64,000 bases of DNA from Paenibacillus agri (GTDB lineage Bacteria; Bacillota; Bacilli; Paenibacillales; Paenibacillaceae), in contig NZ_JABWCS010000206.1 of the NCBI RefSeq assembly GCF_013359945.1, forward strand, positions 62,001 to 126,000, in the 5' to 3' direction. Both the position numbers and the translations under genes were made by a program. Position 1 is the stretch's first letter; each line of letters starts with the position of its first letter. Below are positions 50,561 to 59,156 of this stretch, one piece after another. The notes under the pieces are model-generated. The model was not told where the DNA came from. It saw only the letters and a program-made list of their open reading frames with translations, and did not search any database.

Positions 50561-50728
50561 ACCCTCCCAAACAACCCTAGTGCTATTTTAGAACATCTCC
50601 AGATTGCTGTAAGCGATATAGTTTTGCATAGAAGAAGGATTTGTGCCTGTCTATCGAAAACACCTTAAAAAACCCCGCTTGCTAACCGTTAAAATAACGG
50701 AAGGTGACGGGGTAATTCCAATTCATAT
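50561..50728. repeat. 168-bp repeat, copy 2
   Basis: Second copy of 49016-49183. It begins where homology of the LPXTG fragment ends, so a recombination joined the two. Confidence 0.88.
50673..50712 (-). terminator. terminator inside repeat copy 2
   Basis: Same nested hairpin and T6 tract as at 49128; placed after the MazG-like gene at 50761. Confidence 0.7.
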
Positions 50729-50760
50729 GTAAATCTACAATTCTGTAATACTGTGAACTT

Positions 50761-51075
50761 CTACTTATAACGTTTTAATAACTTCTCTTGATGAGATTTA
50801 AATATATCCTCAATGCTAATGTCGTACTTGTTAGCAATGACTATAACATTCCCTAGTACATCACCAAGTTCTTCTATTAACTCCTGCTTATTTTCAGCGT
50901 ATGTCCCGACGATTTCATCTGGACGATCTCGACCAATTTCTAAAGCTCTAATAGCACGTGCTACTTCTCCCGTTTCCTCCGTTAAAAAGCCTATGCGAAT
51001 GAAAATATCGAGTTCTGACCAACCTCGTGCTTCATAATAATCCTTCACCCATTCTTGAAATGCATTTACGTCCAA
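50761..51075 (-). CDS. MazG-like family protein
   Basis: 104 aa starting at a TTG with AGGGGG upstream. Signature residues: FLTEETGEVARAIRALE and ELIEELGDVLGNVIVIANKY. Predicted Mg2+-dependent (d)NTP pyrophosphohydrolase. A second protein of this superfamily is encoded at 45672. It stands alone among relics of mobile DNA. Confidence 0.82.
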   Translation of the reverse strand: MDVNAFQEWVKDYYEARGWSELDIFIRIGFLTEETGEVARAIRALEIGRDRPDEIVGTYAENKQELIEELGDVLGNVIVIANKYDISIEDIFKSHQEKLLKRYK

Positions 51076-51151
51076 TTTATGTGCCCCCTATGAATTAAGC
51101 AGAATTCAACAACAATTATAAGTATATAATATTCTTCGGAATGGGGTTATT

Positions 51152-51380
51152 TTAATGAATAAAATAGCTGTTTTTTTGTGGATCTAGTAATGGATCTTCT
51201 ATAGCATGGCTACTTGTGGAATGAGAAATATCACAAAAAAACTTAACAAAATTAATTACTGTTGAGGCCATGTACGAGCGAAAAAGCAAGATGATGGAGT
51301 TAGCAGATGGCTTTATTGCGCTTCCAGGTGGTTCCGGTACATTAGAAGAGTTTTTCGAAATATTTACATGGAGCCAGCAA
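51152..51380 (+). pseudogene. decayed LOG-family (YvdD-like) gene
   Basis: Starts MNKIAVF at 51152, then a run of seven T shifts the frame (CGSSNGSS continues in the next frame). About 95 internal codons are deleted, after which [20 protein letters not shown] and the LOG signature PGGSGTLEE appear (51243-51370). LOG enzymes remove ribose 5'-phosphate from cytokinin-type nucleotides. Not functional. Confidence 0.75.
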
Positions 51381-51397
51381 CCCTCTAGCGAAAAACT

Positions 51398-51424
51398 AAG
51401 ACACAGTCTAATTGACTGTGTCTT
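51398..51424 (+). terminator. terminator after the LOG relic
   Basis: AAGACACAGTC, TAATT, GACTGTGTCTT, then TTCTTT. Confidence 0.7.
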
Positions 51425-51438
51425 TTCTTTCAAGTCTT

Positions 51439-51476
51439 ACTGTACATTCCACATGTGTGGAGTGCTTAATATTGAC
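51439..51476. other. att-like palindrome (copy at 51.4 kb)
   Basis: TTCCACATGTGTGGAG (51447-51462) followed by TGCTTAATATTGACGT, as at 50.0 kb. Preceded by TCTTACTGTACA. Confidence 0.6.
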
Positions 51477-51493
51477 GTGAATACAGGGGAGAA

Positions 51494-51720
51494 TTACGCC
51501 CCCGTAGACAACGGATTTCCGAAATTATAGTGGATAATAATTCCACCACCCAATTCGATCTCGATGCGTTCAATCAAGCGCATTTTCCGAGCTGTGTAGC
51601 ACCATCGCCTTGCTTTTGTTATTCGCCAGCAGACGAGCAAGGTCGCGATGATCCTTGAGAGAGAAGCCATCCCCGTAATAATCTGTTCCGACATAGCAGA
51701 GTAGGGCGAATCAGCAGAAT
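51494..51720 (-). pseudogene. mosaic relic: DNA adenine methylase piece joined to a serine-recombinase C-terminus
   Basis: On the minus strand the first part reads YVGTDYYGDGFSLKDHRDLA then RLLANNKSKAMVL, resembling the region after DPPY of D12-class adenine methylases. In another frame the last part reads [19 protein letters not shown] and ends FGNPLSTGA, the typical C-terminus of large serine recombinases, stopping at 51494 next to the att-like palindrome. Both pieces are short, so the assignment is tentative. Confidence 0.45.
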
Positions 51721-51788
51721 GAGTGTCTCTGGAGGGTCAGCCCTCTTTCGAGCAGCTTTCGGCCTTTTTTTCAAAGCACATCATTTAC

Positions 51789-53350
51789 TCAACCTCTACC
51801 CATGCTATTTCTTCTAAATAGCCACAAACCGGCGACAATAAATACCGCTCCTATAATATAAAATAAAGTTTTACTTTCTTCACCCGTTTTAGGAAGGACG
51901 GTTATTTTTTCATTTGCATTTGTCGGTTCAAGTGGCGTTGGTGTTGGTTCTTCTCCCCGTTTTGGTTCTTCTGTTGGAGTCGGCGTTGCCGTTGGCTCTT
52001 CTACCCATTCTGATCCTACTGTTGGAGTCAGCGTCGGCGTTGGCTCTTCTACCCGTCCTGGTTCTTCTGTTGGAGTCAGCGTTGCCGTTGGCTCTTCTAC
52101 CCGTCCTGGTTCTTCTGTTGGAGTCAGCGTCGGCGTTGCCGTTGGCTCTTCTACCCGTTCTGGTTCTTCTGTTGGCGTTGGTGTTGCTATTGCTGTTGGT
52201 GCTGGCGTTGCTGTTGGTGCTGGTGTTGCTGTTGGTGTTGCTGTTGCTGTTGGTGTTGGTGTTGCTGTTGGCGTTGGTGTCGCTGTTGGCGTTGGTGCTG
52301 GCGTTGGTGTTGCTGTTGGTGCTGGTGTTGGCGACACGGGAAGTTTAAAGTTCAATAGCACATTTCTTTGCACATCCAATACATTGACTGCGACCGCACC
52401 AAAATCTTGAATATCATTGATATATTTCACTGACGAAGTGATGAACACATCGTTGACAGATTGACGCATCATAAATTGGAGTCCAATATCTACATTTGAA
52501 GCCGTATCATCATAATCGCCATCAGCGATTGTAATCGTGATCGTCTTACTGTTAAGACTTGGATTGGTGTATGTTGATTCAACTACAGTCGCTTTTGGAT
52601 ATCTAGCCTCCGTAGCATTATCAAGCTGGACTGATGGTAAAATGACAGTTCCATCATAGTTCTTTTCTGTTGCTTTATAGGATACTGATACAACAAGGTT
52701 ATCATTCGCATCAAATGATAATTGCTGATCATATACATCCACATCGGCTTCTGTATACGTTGGCCCTATAGGCGCTAAACTGATGTAGTAATTAAACAAA
52801 TCCTCTCCCGCTGGTGTTGGCGGATAATGCTGCCCACGCCAGTCATTCAAACTCGCTCCATTAGTGTAATGCCAAATAGCATATTGGGTAGCCCAAAGTG
52901 CCATGTCTTCATCCAAACCTGTAATACCAGTGGCCGCTTGTAAATCTGCAACACTCTTCATTGGAAAACCATTGAGCAGGATCGCTCTTAACATATCCCC
53001 ATTAATCACCTTTCCTTTAATGGAGTAGTTGTTAATTTCTTTAAGTGGTGAAAAGAACTCTTCACCGTCACGATAACCGAAAAGATCTTTCGTAAGTGGA
53101 TATTGTCTCGACCTGTCAAAGCAATAAGCTAAAATACCATCAGGTAGACCTGCTCTGTTCGGCCTTCGTTCATAAACTCCGTTATTATATTCTGCTAAAA
53201 CAATGATAGGGTACATTCGCACATTAGGAAACCAATGATCTACGACCTCAAACTTCTCAACAACTGTAGGAGCTGCTTGGATAGATTGAAATGAGTCGAA
53301 CCTAGCAGAATAATCAGAAATATGGCTAGCTTCACTTTTATTTTATTCAT
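51789..53350 (-). pseudogene. LPXTG-anchored thioester-domain surface protein, frameshift in the signal peptide
   Basis: The main frame (to 53222 and further) encodes a Cys-Gln thioester domain: [19 protein letters not shown] with the reactive Cys and [18 protein letters not shown] with the Gln. Next are a beta-sandwich part (to about residue 290), a long Pro-Thr repeat (TPTATPTP then [12 protein letters not shown] blocks), LPKTGEES, a membrane helix and RRN. The natural start is the ATG at 53350 (GGGAGAG upstream), giving [18 protein letters not shown], but one base is missing near 53300 before [16 protein letters not shown]. Such proteins form covalent bonds to surfaces. The frameshift would abolish export unless it is a sequencing error. 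Confidence 0.8.
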
Positions 53351-53538
53351 TTGAGGTCTCTCCCTTCTATGATCATAGTAAAGAACAGAACACTTTTCGA
53401 AAGTGCTTTGTTCTTACTTGTATCGGTTATCGATGTCGTTTTTTAAATGCTTTTATCGGATATGATTCTTTAGTAGCATAGCTGCTCCAACACTTAGTTC
53501 AATTTTCTTCCTTACTACTACCAATGATACAAAAATTA

Positions 53539-53567
53539 AGAACCCAAGCCGATAAAGCTTGGGTTCT
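53539..53567. terminator. terminator-like hairpin
   Basis: AGAACCCAAGC and GCTTGGGTTCT around a 7-nt loop, upstream of the LPXTG gene, with AAAAATT on one side. The stretch 53568-53956 holds no supported gene; a minus-strand tail VQAKWEKALRQFDGRGA (ending near 53620) may be a relic. Confidence 0.6.
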
Positions 53568-53956
53568 GCAGGTAAATGTGCTTTACATTATTACTGTGCA
53601 ATTTCCAAATAGTCTTCTTACGCCCCCCTCCCATCAAATTGCCGCAAAGCCTTCTCCCACTTGGCTTGAACGCCTCTCACCCCACCCCCCTGTTTCAACA
53701 CGAGCAAATAAAGTCGAGTTGAAAAAGCAGGGGAATAACAAGGGAAATGAATGGAGTTAGAGGAAGCGCTTTGGAGTGAAATAGGAGAAAAGCTTGATTT
53801 ATCAAAGCATTGGTGGTTCATACGCCCCTCTCCAAAAACAAAAGAAGCCGAGGAAAACAGGAGTGGATACCTGAGTTTCGCTCGGCTGGTGAGACGACTT
53901 TATAAGCTTTGATGCGACTTTGTAATTCTTAGGTCAACTTTTTGAGATGTTCACAA

Positions 53957-54013
53957 CTACTTCCGTACCAACAGCGCCACCGACTCCACATGGGATGAGT
54001 GCTGACGGTAGAA
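53957..54013 (-). pseudogene. C-terminal codons of an RlmD-like 23S rRNA methyltransferase, possible attB side
   Basis: Minus strand reads FYRQHSSHVESVALLVRK and a stop at 53957. HVESVxLL is the usual end of RumA/RlmD-type uracil-5 methyltransferases. The codons CAT-GTG-GAG-TC overlap the ACTCCACATG core shared with the att-like palindromes at 50.0 and 56.7 kb, as expected if the recombinase targets this gene end. Only this end is present. Confidence 0.45.
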
Positions 54014-54111
54014 AATGAATAATTGAGATGTTATAGTGTTCACCGAACACCAAGCATCTTACTCACCATCATTCTATAGATGCGACTATTCTCCGTTGGC
54101 TCTCAATCGTT

Positions 54112-54753
54112 TCATCCCTTACCAAATGTTCGTTCGATCTTTTCCCTGTCATAATCTAAAATCCAGTCATTAAATTCATTAAACAAATTCATTAGATTCT
54201 CAGAGCGAATCGCAACTATATCCAATCCACGGTCATCGTACATGTGAAACACAATATTCTTCTTTGTATGTATGAAGTAAATTCGATCAAAAATGTAATT
54301 GCCTTTACTCGGGAATTCTGAATAACTTATCGCTTTCAAGATGCCTTTGTAATCAATGTGCTCTAAACAACATAATAAACTAAAACTTTTTGAATATCCC
54401 GTTAACTGGTTTGTGTCTTCATCATAATCTGGTTTGTTCTCGAAACAAACAACTTTGTTTATGATAGCCGAATCAACGTACTCTGCAAACACATCCACCC
54501 CTGGATTAAAAACCTCATACGGGGCTTGCGGTTCATACGTCTTCCTAACTATATACAATTCACTACTTTCCGAAAATACCGACTCAAATAAAGTTTCTGA
54601 ACGCTTTTTAACCGTTTCAAAATATAGCGGATCCTCTATTCCTCTATATGGGACACCCAATTCAAAGCGAATTCCTATATTTGAGTTATAAAAAAGAGGA
54701 GGCTCTAATGATATTCCTTGTAGGTGCGATAGCAAATAATCTTGAAAACTCAT
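54112..54753 (-). CDS. DUF3885 domain protein
   Basis: 213 aa. The C-terminal half carries the pattern I associate with DUF3885: FDRIYFIHTKKNIVFHMYDD, RGLDIVAIRSENLMNLFNEF, NDWILDYDREKIERTFG. No signal peptide or membrane segment. DUF3885 proteins are small cytosolic proteins often found in clusters of immunity-like genes. ATG preceded by a GAAGGTGATGG stretch. Neighbours are other small orphan genes. Confidence 0.75.
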   Translation of the reverse strand: MSFQDYLLSHLQGISLEPPLFYNSNIGIRFELGVPYRGIEDPLYFETVKKRSETLFESVFSESSELYIVRKTYEPQAPYEVFNPGVDVFAEYVDSAIINKVVCFENKPDYDEDTNQLTGYSKSFSLLCCLEHIDYKGILKAISYSEFPSKGNYIFDRIYFIHTKKNIVFHMYDDRGLDIVAIRSENLMNLFNEFNDWILDYDREKIERTFGKG

Positions 54754-54951
54754 TCCATCACCTTCATTGGTTCATAATCGTTTTAAGTTAACGTCTCAGC
54801 GTTCGTATACAAGCCAAGAATTTCAATCACTTCGACTTGGCCCAATCTTCTTGACCCCGCCATGAAATAACCGATTACTCCTATTACAATTCGATGCACA
54901 TGCATGCCTTTTGAATTTCGTCTCCGTCATATGAAAATCACAACGTAAGCC

Positions 54952-55062
54952 CTAAAACGTGGGATTTTTTCTTCCGCCCTCTTCTTCGGAATATAATCTA
55001 TACCTTACTCTAAAATCAGGAGGTGATTTTCGAACTTTCTCAAATGGAACCCAGGCTTCCAT
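54952..55062 (-). pseudogene. broken small conserved gene (EF-Tu-like barrel type)
   Basis: ATG at 55062 after GGAGGTG; MEAWVPFEKVRKSPPDF, RVRYRLYSEEEGGRKNPTF, then TAG and GLRCDFH in the same frame, followed by unrelated sequence to about 54830. Looks like a small Bacillales protein with the sequence pattern YSEEEGGRKxPxFQGxRCDF, cut by a stop and a truncation. Confidence 0.55.
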
Positions 55063-55157
55063 AAACAATTCACCTCCACCTGCAAATTTAACTTAACGCT
55101 TGTAAACTCCCTGCCTGTGAGTGCAGTGGTTTGCGATCACACATTCCTTTGTGGAGT

Positions 55158-55622
55158 TTATCTAGCTTTTAATGTCTTTCTGAAGTCATTATCATCTGTA
55201 ATATATGCTAATGAGTCGACGTTAATCATCTTCGCATTAGCGTGTAATTGATTCAGGGTTTCGACATCTTTACAGTAAATTGATGTATAGCTAGAATCAA
55301 CAATCAGCAATATCAGTTCGCAGTCACTATTTATAAAATCTTCGTATTTATCAATGTTCAGTATATTCGTTCCTGTTGGAAAAGCCTTCAGGTCAGCAAA
55401 AACTATATATTGAGGTTCCTCTGAGTCAAGGAATTGAAGCAGATCCTCACCCTTTAAAATATTTACGTCATCTGGAAATAACGGCTTTAAGTCGTTATCT
55501 TGCCACTTGTATTCTTCTCCAGCTCCAACTAACCAATAATAATTCTTACAATTAAAGGGCTTCAGAATGTGAGAAAGCCATTTTCCGTACTCATTGGGGA
55601 TCTCGAAACTTATCCCTCTCAT
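55158..55622 (-). CDS. DUF2691 family protein
   Basis: 154 aa from the ATG at 55622 (MRGISFEIPNEYGKWL); a start 12 nt upstream (MGQRM) is equally possible. RGISFEIPNEYG at the N-terminus, ILKPFNCKNYYWLVGAGEEY and FADLKAFP are the DUF2691 pattern. Alpha/beta protein, cytosolic, unknown role; often seen among immunity-like orphans in Bacillales. Confidence 0.78.
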   Translation of the reverse strand: MRGISFEIPNEYGKWLSHILKPFNCKNYYWLVGAGEEYKWQDNDLKPLFPDDVNILKGEDLLQFLDSEEPQYIVFADLKAFPTGTNILNIDKYEDFINSDCELILLIVDSSYTSIYCKDVETLNQLHANAKMINVDSLAYITDDNDFRKTLKAR

Positions 55623-55782
55623 TCTTTGCCCCATATTAATCGCCCCATTCCACCCCATAAAGATTATGCTCGTATATCGGCTATTTCAGGCGATCCGAGT
55701 TATTGTTACATCATTCGTAGACTGACCGAAGATCAGGTTCACTAGGCAATCTATATTTTCTGAGACCACTGGATATACTCCT

Positions 55783-56031
55783 TTAATGGTTCTTACTTAA
55801 AAACACAAGAAAATCATCCAATGCCTTTGTCGCCAATCGAAAATGCTCCGACTCTAACTGTGTATACAATATAAGTTCTAACTCATTATCCAAGTTGTGA
55901 ACCCTAGTTGAAAAATCATGTATATGCTTATCGGGGATTAGTACCGTATTCAATCTACTTTGAAGTTCTTCAATACCGAATTCTTTATTCTTAAATCGTT
56001 CAACAAGAACTTTGAAATGTTGGTAGCTCAT
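55783..56031 (-). CDS. small hypothetical protein, immunity-like
   Basis: 82 aa, AGGTGAG before the ATG. Entirely helical by appearance (FKVLVERFKNKEFGIEELQS, ATKALDDFLVFLSKNH). It resembles small acidic immunity proteins of contact-dependent or polymorphic toxins in size and composition. No toxin gene is found beside it. Confidence 0.55.
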   Translation of the reverse strand: MSYQHFKVLVERFKNKEFGIEELQSRLNTVLIPDKHIHDFSTRVHNLDNELELILYTQLESEHFRLATKALDDFLVFLSKNH

Positions 56032-56130
56032 ATTTTCTCACCTTATCTACCGCTGCGACGGAGTCTTTTTGGACTAACGCATCCATTTTCCATACACCTA
56101 ATCTCTCATCTGTTAGCATAACCCGTCGAA

Positions 56131-56397
56131 TTACTGGAGATATTCGTTTAAAGTAATTACATAATTGGTTTTATGAAGTTCATTATTCAGCTCATGAAAA
56201 AACTTTATTAAAGCATTTAGTAATGACGATGTCGAAACGTATTCTAGGGCTACAAACTTCTGCCAAATTGAGTAAATCCTCCAGTTGTTGTCTTGCTGAA
56301 ATAAGAAGTGAATAACGACCTCACCATGGTCAATTGTCTCTAATTTCATGTCAAAATGATCGGCATTTACAACCTTTTGGTCCCAAACGTAAGAGGC
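56131..56397 (-). pseudogene. 5'-truncated small gene
   Basis: The open frame reads ASYVWDQKVVNADHFDMKLE, then TIDHGEVVIHFLFQQDNN and continues to 56131. The in-frame ATG at 56349 has no ribosome binding site and the frame is open upstream to a TAG at about 56395, so the true N-terminus appears cut off by the recombinase fragment next to it. Immunity-like; family not recognised. Confidence 0.45.
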
Positions 56398-56474
56398 TTG
56401 CTAATGACAAGTTATTTGACGGTGAGATGCCAAAAAATGAATATATGACGAATACGCGACTTCCATAAACGAAG

Positions 56475-56770
56475 AAACCGATGAAATCTTACAAAAGAAG
56501 TATCAACTCGAAAAATCACTTCAAGTAAGTGATAACACTTTAGCCTTCAAAGAACTAAAAAAGGACCTTGAAAACTTCATGTCATTCAAGAAACTTACTC
56601 CAGAATTGCTTCATAAACTTATTGACCGTATTGAAATAAAAGCAGATGGGAGTCCGAGAATCTTCTATAGATTCTCGCTCCCCCTCTGCTTATTCTTTAC
56701 TCCTAACTATCAACGCACAGCACTCCACATGTGTGGAGTAAGCAGAGTCAACACATTTAATAACAAATAA
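56475..56770 (+). pseudogene. C-terminal end of a large serine recombinase
   Basis: Open frame without a start: EETDEILQKKYQLEKSLQVS, AFKELKKDLENFMSFKKLTP, ELLHKLIDRIEIKADGSPRI, FYRFS. A coiled coil followed by LLxKLIDRIEI...IxYRFS is the standard C-terminus of phage-type large serine recombinases. Catalytic and zinc domains are missing. The att-like palindrome at 56723 lies inside its last codons or just after the original stop. Confidence 0.75.
56711..56745. other. att-like palindrome (copy at 56.7 kb)
   Basis: CAACGCACAGCA followed by CTCCACATGTGTGGAG (56723-56738). Seven-base arms around a central TG, matching the two-base crossover centre of serine integrases. Confidence 0.6.
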
Positions 56771-56885
56771 CGGGGATGCCTAAACCCTATTCCAGAGCAA
56801 GTATAACCCTACGAGGAATCAGAGTAATACTTGTTCTCTTTTTGCCACTAACCAATCACTGAATAACTTTAAAAACTCTTCTTAA

Positions 56886-57172
56886 CGTTTTATTCTACTT
56901 ATTATCTCACCTGAATCTTGGAAGGAGATCAACCCCTTATCGAATAAGGCGTCGTGATTGGGACAAAGCAGGAATCCGTTATGGAGGTTTACCCTATCGT
57001 CCGATAGATCACACTTACTCCAAGACTAGTTGTGCCTTCTAATCAGAAACCGCTCATCGGCAATACTACATAGTCGGCATTTATTGCTTAGCTTCAATAG
57101 ATTTCCCTTGAACTTACCATGACCGATTCAGGCTTTAATCAACTGCTCCTTCTCGGTAGCAGATAACGGCAT
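56886..57172 (-). pseudogene. decayed HNH endonuclease
   Basis: ATG at 57172: MPLSATEKEQLIKA, stop, IGHGKFKGNLLKLSNKCRLC, SIADERFLIRRHN, stop, SWSKCDLSDDRVNLHNGFLL, CPNHDALFDKGLISFQDSG. This is the HNH type with CRLCxIxDERFLIxSHI...NGFLLCPNHDALFDKGLIS. Two in-frame stops make it non-functional. AGGAGG-like sequence precedes the ATG. Confidence 0.8.
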
Positions 57173-57207
57173 AGACTCAACTTAATTAGCTGCGCCCTCC
57201 TTTTCTT

Positions 57208-57372
57208 TTAACGATCCTCTGGAAAATTATTGATATAAAGGTAAGTGTCAAGTTGCTGTACTGGTATCAACTCATAGATGAATTCCTTTCTCTTCGTCCG
57301 GTAAGTTACATCTTGAGATGTCGTAGCAAAAGCCCTCGGAACACTGCAGCTTATATCGTTCTCATGCTCTAC
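57208..57372 (-). pseudogene. C-terminal remnant of an unknown gene upstream of the HNH relic
   Basis: A 54-codon open stretch without a start: VEHENDISCSVPRAFATTSQ, DVTYRTKRKEFIYELIPVQQ, LDTYLYINNFPEDR, stop. It ends 36 nt before the HNH start. Not recognised. Confidence 0.35.
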
Positions 57373-57443
57373 CAAGAGGTGAAATACACTTTCATTTCTC
57401 TACTATGTAAAGATAGTTTAGTCAAACCATTTACCTCAAGTCG

Positions 57444-57860
57444 TTATGATATCAATATTTCAGATACTGATAGAAACTTATCCGAACACCCCCTCACCTG
57501 AATGATATTTCCCCAAATATAGAACTTCCAATGCTTACCTTCTCTAGAGTTCACAATCTGATTTTCGAGAGTTATCATTTTACGTAGTTCTTTGAAATCT
57601 ACATAATAGAATCTTCCATCTTCCAATCGAACCACTAAAAGTGATATGTCAGCATCATCCAAAAGCTCTACCTGTGTTATCTTCAGGTCGAACCAACCCT
57701 TACCGATTGTGTGGATTTTGGAGTACGGTGTGCAAACGACAATCCGCTTTTCACCGCTCTCTCCCTGATACATAATTTGTTTTCTGCTGATGGTAGAGAG
57801 GGAACACCCGTACTTTTGATTCAACTTGTTAACGACGATTTCCTTGTCAGGAACAGACAT
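57444..57860 (-). CDS. hypothetical protein (138 aa)
   Basis: ATG at 57860 with GGAGG 8 nt upstream; longer frames start in hydrophobic sequence without a site. MSVPDKEIVVNKLNQKYGCS at the N-terminus, a beta-rich body (IGKGWFDLKITQVELLDDAD, ISLLVVRLEDGRFYYVDFKE) and WKFYIWGNIIQVRG. Not recognised. It might be the small specificity or nuclease partner of the ParB-like operon upstream, from which it is separated by a terminator. Confidence 0.6.
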   Translation of the reverse strand: MSVPDKEIVVNKLNQKYGCSLSTISRKQIMYQGESGEKRIVVCTPYSKIHTIGKGWFDLKITQVELLDDADISLLVVRLEDGRFYYVDFKELRKMITLENQIVNSREGKHWKFYIWGNIIQVRGCSDKFLSVSEILIS

Positions 57861-57992
57861 TTCAAAACCTCCGTATGCCGTATTTTTCCACATCATAATA
57901 TATGGTTTTGCAGCCTGCAGATGATTTTGAAGGGCAAACAGCATGCTGTTTGCCGAGCCGCGGCTAAACATGACTACATTACAATATGAAAA

Positions 57993-58015
57993 AGCTGTCG
58001 AAGAAATCGACAGCT
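57993..58015 (-). terminator. terminator of the HhH/ParB-like operon
   Basis: AGCTGTCGA-TTTCT-TCGACAGCT followed on the minus strand by TTTT. Confidence 0.75.
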
Positions 58016-58073
58016 GAAGAAACAACAATAACAAAGTAATAGCTGCCGTTTTCTAAGCAAATCAAGAAGCCAT

Positions 58074-58574
58074 CTAAATCGTGACTAACCAAACCCTATG
58101 CTTATCCTGCAGGATTTCTTTTTCTTTACGGTAAATTGTCCTGAAGTAGTTAAGACGCAGATGACCTTCTAACAGGTGATATGGTTTTCCCATATCAGAG
58201 TGAATGGTGTTTTGAAATACAATAATAGGTGCATTCCATGTCTTATGTTTTAACATGTACCTCTGCAACCAGGTTTTATCATGTCGTTCGTAAATTTGAT
58301 ATCCCAAAGAATCGATAAGGTCAGGATAATATGATTTTATATTGTCGTAGATATAATCCTTTGACCAAAGTTCTTCTTTAAAGAACATCTTTTCGAAACC
58401 GAGAAATGCGTAATCATCGATATCCGCATAATGTCTGTAGATCCAATTCTCCAATGGACATTCAGGGAAATTTGGAAGTAACGGAGCGGCGCGCTTCTTA
58501 TACTCCTCGAAAGGTTCTTTATCAAAAGAGCCATCACCAATTGGTTTTAGACTCTTAATAAGATCAAGGTTCAT
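58074..58574 (-). CDS. ParB/Srx-like domain protein
   Basis: 166 aa from the ATG at 58574, AAGGAG 9 nt upstream and 5 nt after the preceding stop. N-terminus MNLDLIKSLKPIGDGSFDKE; C-terminal part contains PIIVFQNTIHSDMGKPYHLL and EGHLRLNYFR. The LLEGHLRL segment matches the nucleotide-binding GxHR/L loop of ParB-like and sulfiredoxin-like domains. Such domains bind CTP/ATP and sometimes cut nucleic acids. Middle part helical. Probably acts with the two upstream genes. Confidence 0.55.
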   Translation of the reverse strand: MNLDLIKSLKPIGDGSFDKEPFEEYKKRAAPLLPNFPECPLENWIYRHYADIDDYAFLGFEKMFFKEELWSKDYIYDNIKSYYPDLIDSLGYQIYERHDKTWLQRYMLKHKTWNAPIIVFQNTIHSDMGKPYHLLEGHLRLNYFRTIYRKEKEILQDKHRVWLVTI

Positions 58575-58578
58575 AAAT

Positions 58579-59145
58579 TCAAACTCCTTCTTCTCCCTTT
58601 CCAAAGCAATTCTTGAGATCCTCTTCAAGTTGCTTTGAAAACGACCTACTCCAAATGTAACGATCCTTATCTCGAAGCGAAAGACCTGATGGTCCGATTA
58701 ATTCTACCTTTTGTTTATAAGCCTGATAGCCAGTCCAAATGTTTTCGAAATTAATTATGTGCTTTAGGCCATGAAATTCATTCAACTCGTCGCAAACCCG
58801 TATGTCATATACCGTAAAGTCGTTTGGATACAAAGCAGTCAATATCGCCGAAGCCATAGGGAGTTGGAACCCCCAATCAACAATCAATAAGCGTAATTTC
58901 TTATTATTATCAGGAGCTTTATAAATCTTATCGGTAAGCTCCTTAACTGCGTCTTCAAGATTGTCAAACTGACTGTTTTTAGTTAATCGTTGAGCTATCT
59001 TTGACTTCGCTCGATTAGCTTTCCAGATGATAATACAAAAGAAATCATATGCGTTTAAAAATCCCTGACTTACGAAACGCTTCTGAACTAAGTTAAATAC
59101 ATAACCTTCTTGATCGTATTGCGCTAAATAGTCCACCGTATCCAT
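58579..59145 (-). CDS. helix-rich protein with HhH-like segment
   Basis: 188 aa from the ATG at 59145 (MDTVDYLAQYDQEG), GGGGG upstream. The central stretch LLIVDWGFQLPMASAILTAL, then YPNDFTVYDIRVCDEL, resembles the helix-hairpin-helix plus Asp region of HhH-GPD base-excision glycosylases, where the Asp after the hairpin is catalytic. The similarity is only by eye. Coupled to the ParB-like gene (5 nt apart). Confidence 0.5.
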   Translation of the reverse strand: MDTVDYLAQYDQEGYVFNLVQKRFVSQGFLNAYDFFCIIIWKANRAKSKIAQRLTKNSQFDNLEDAVKELTDKIYKAPDNNKKLRLLIVDWGFQLPMASAILTALYPNDFTVYDIRVCDELNEFHGLKHIINFENIWTGYQAYKQKVELIGPSGLSLRDKDRYIWSRSFSKQLEEDLKNCFGKGEEGV

Positions 59146-59156
59146 AGTAGCCCCCA

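Noticed and set aside
51914..52348. Long plus-strand frame rich in Leu and Val
   Set aside because: It is the complement of the Pro-Thr repeat of the LPXTG protein gene on the minus strand; repeats there are coding repeats and not a CRISPR array or minisatellite gene.
49000..57000. Intact prophage or ICE
   Set aside because: Only recombinase C-termini and att-like sequences remain; no structural, replication or conjugation genes are seen.
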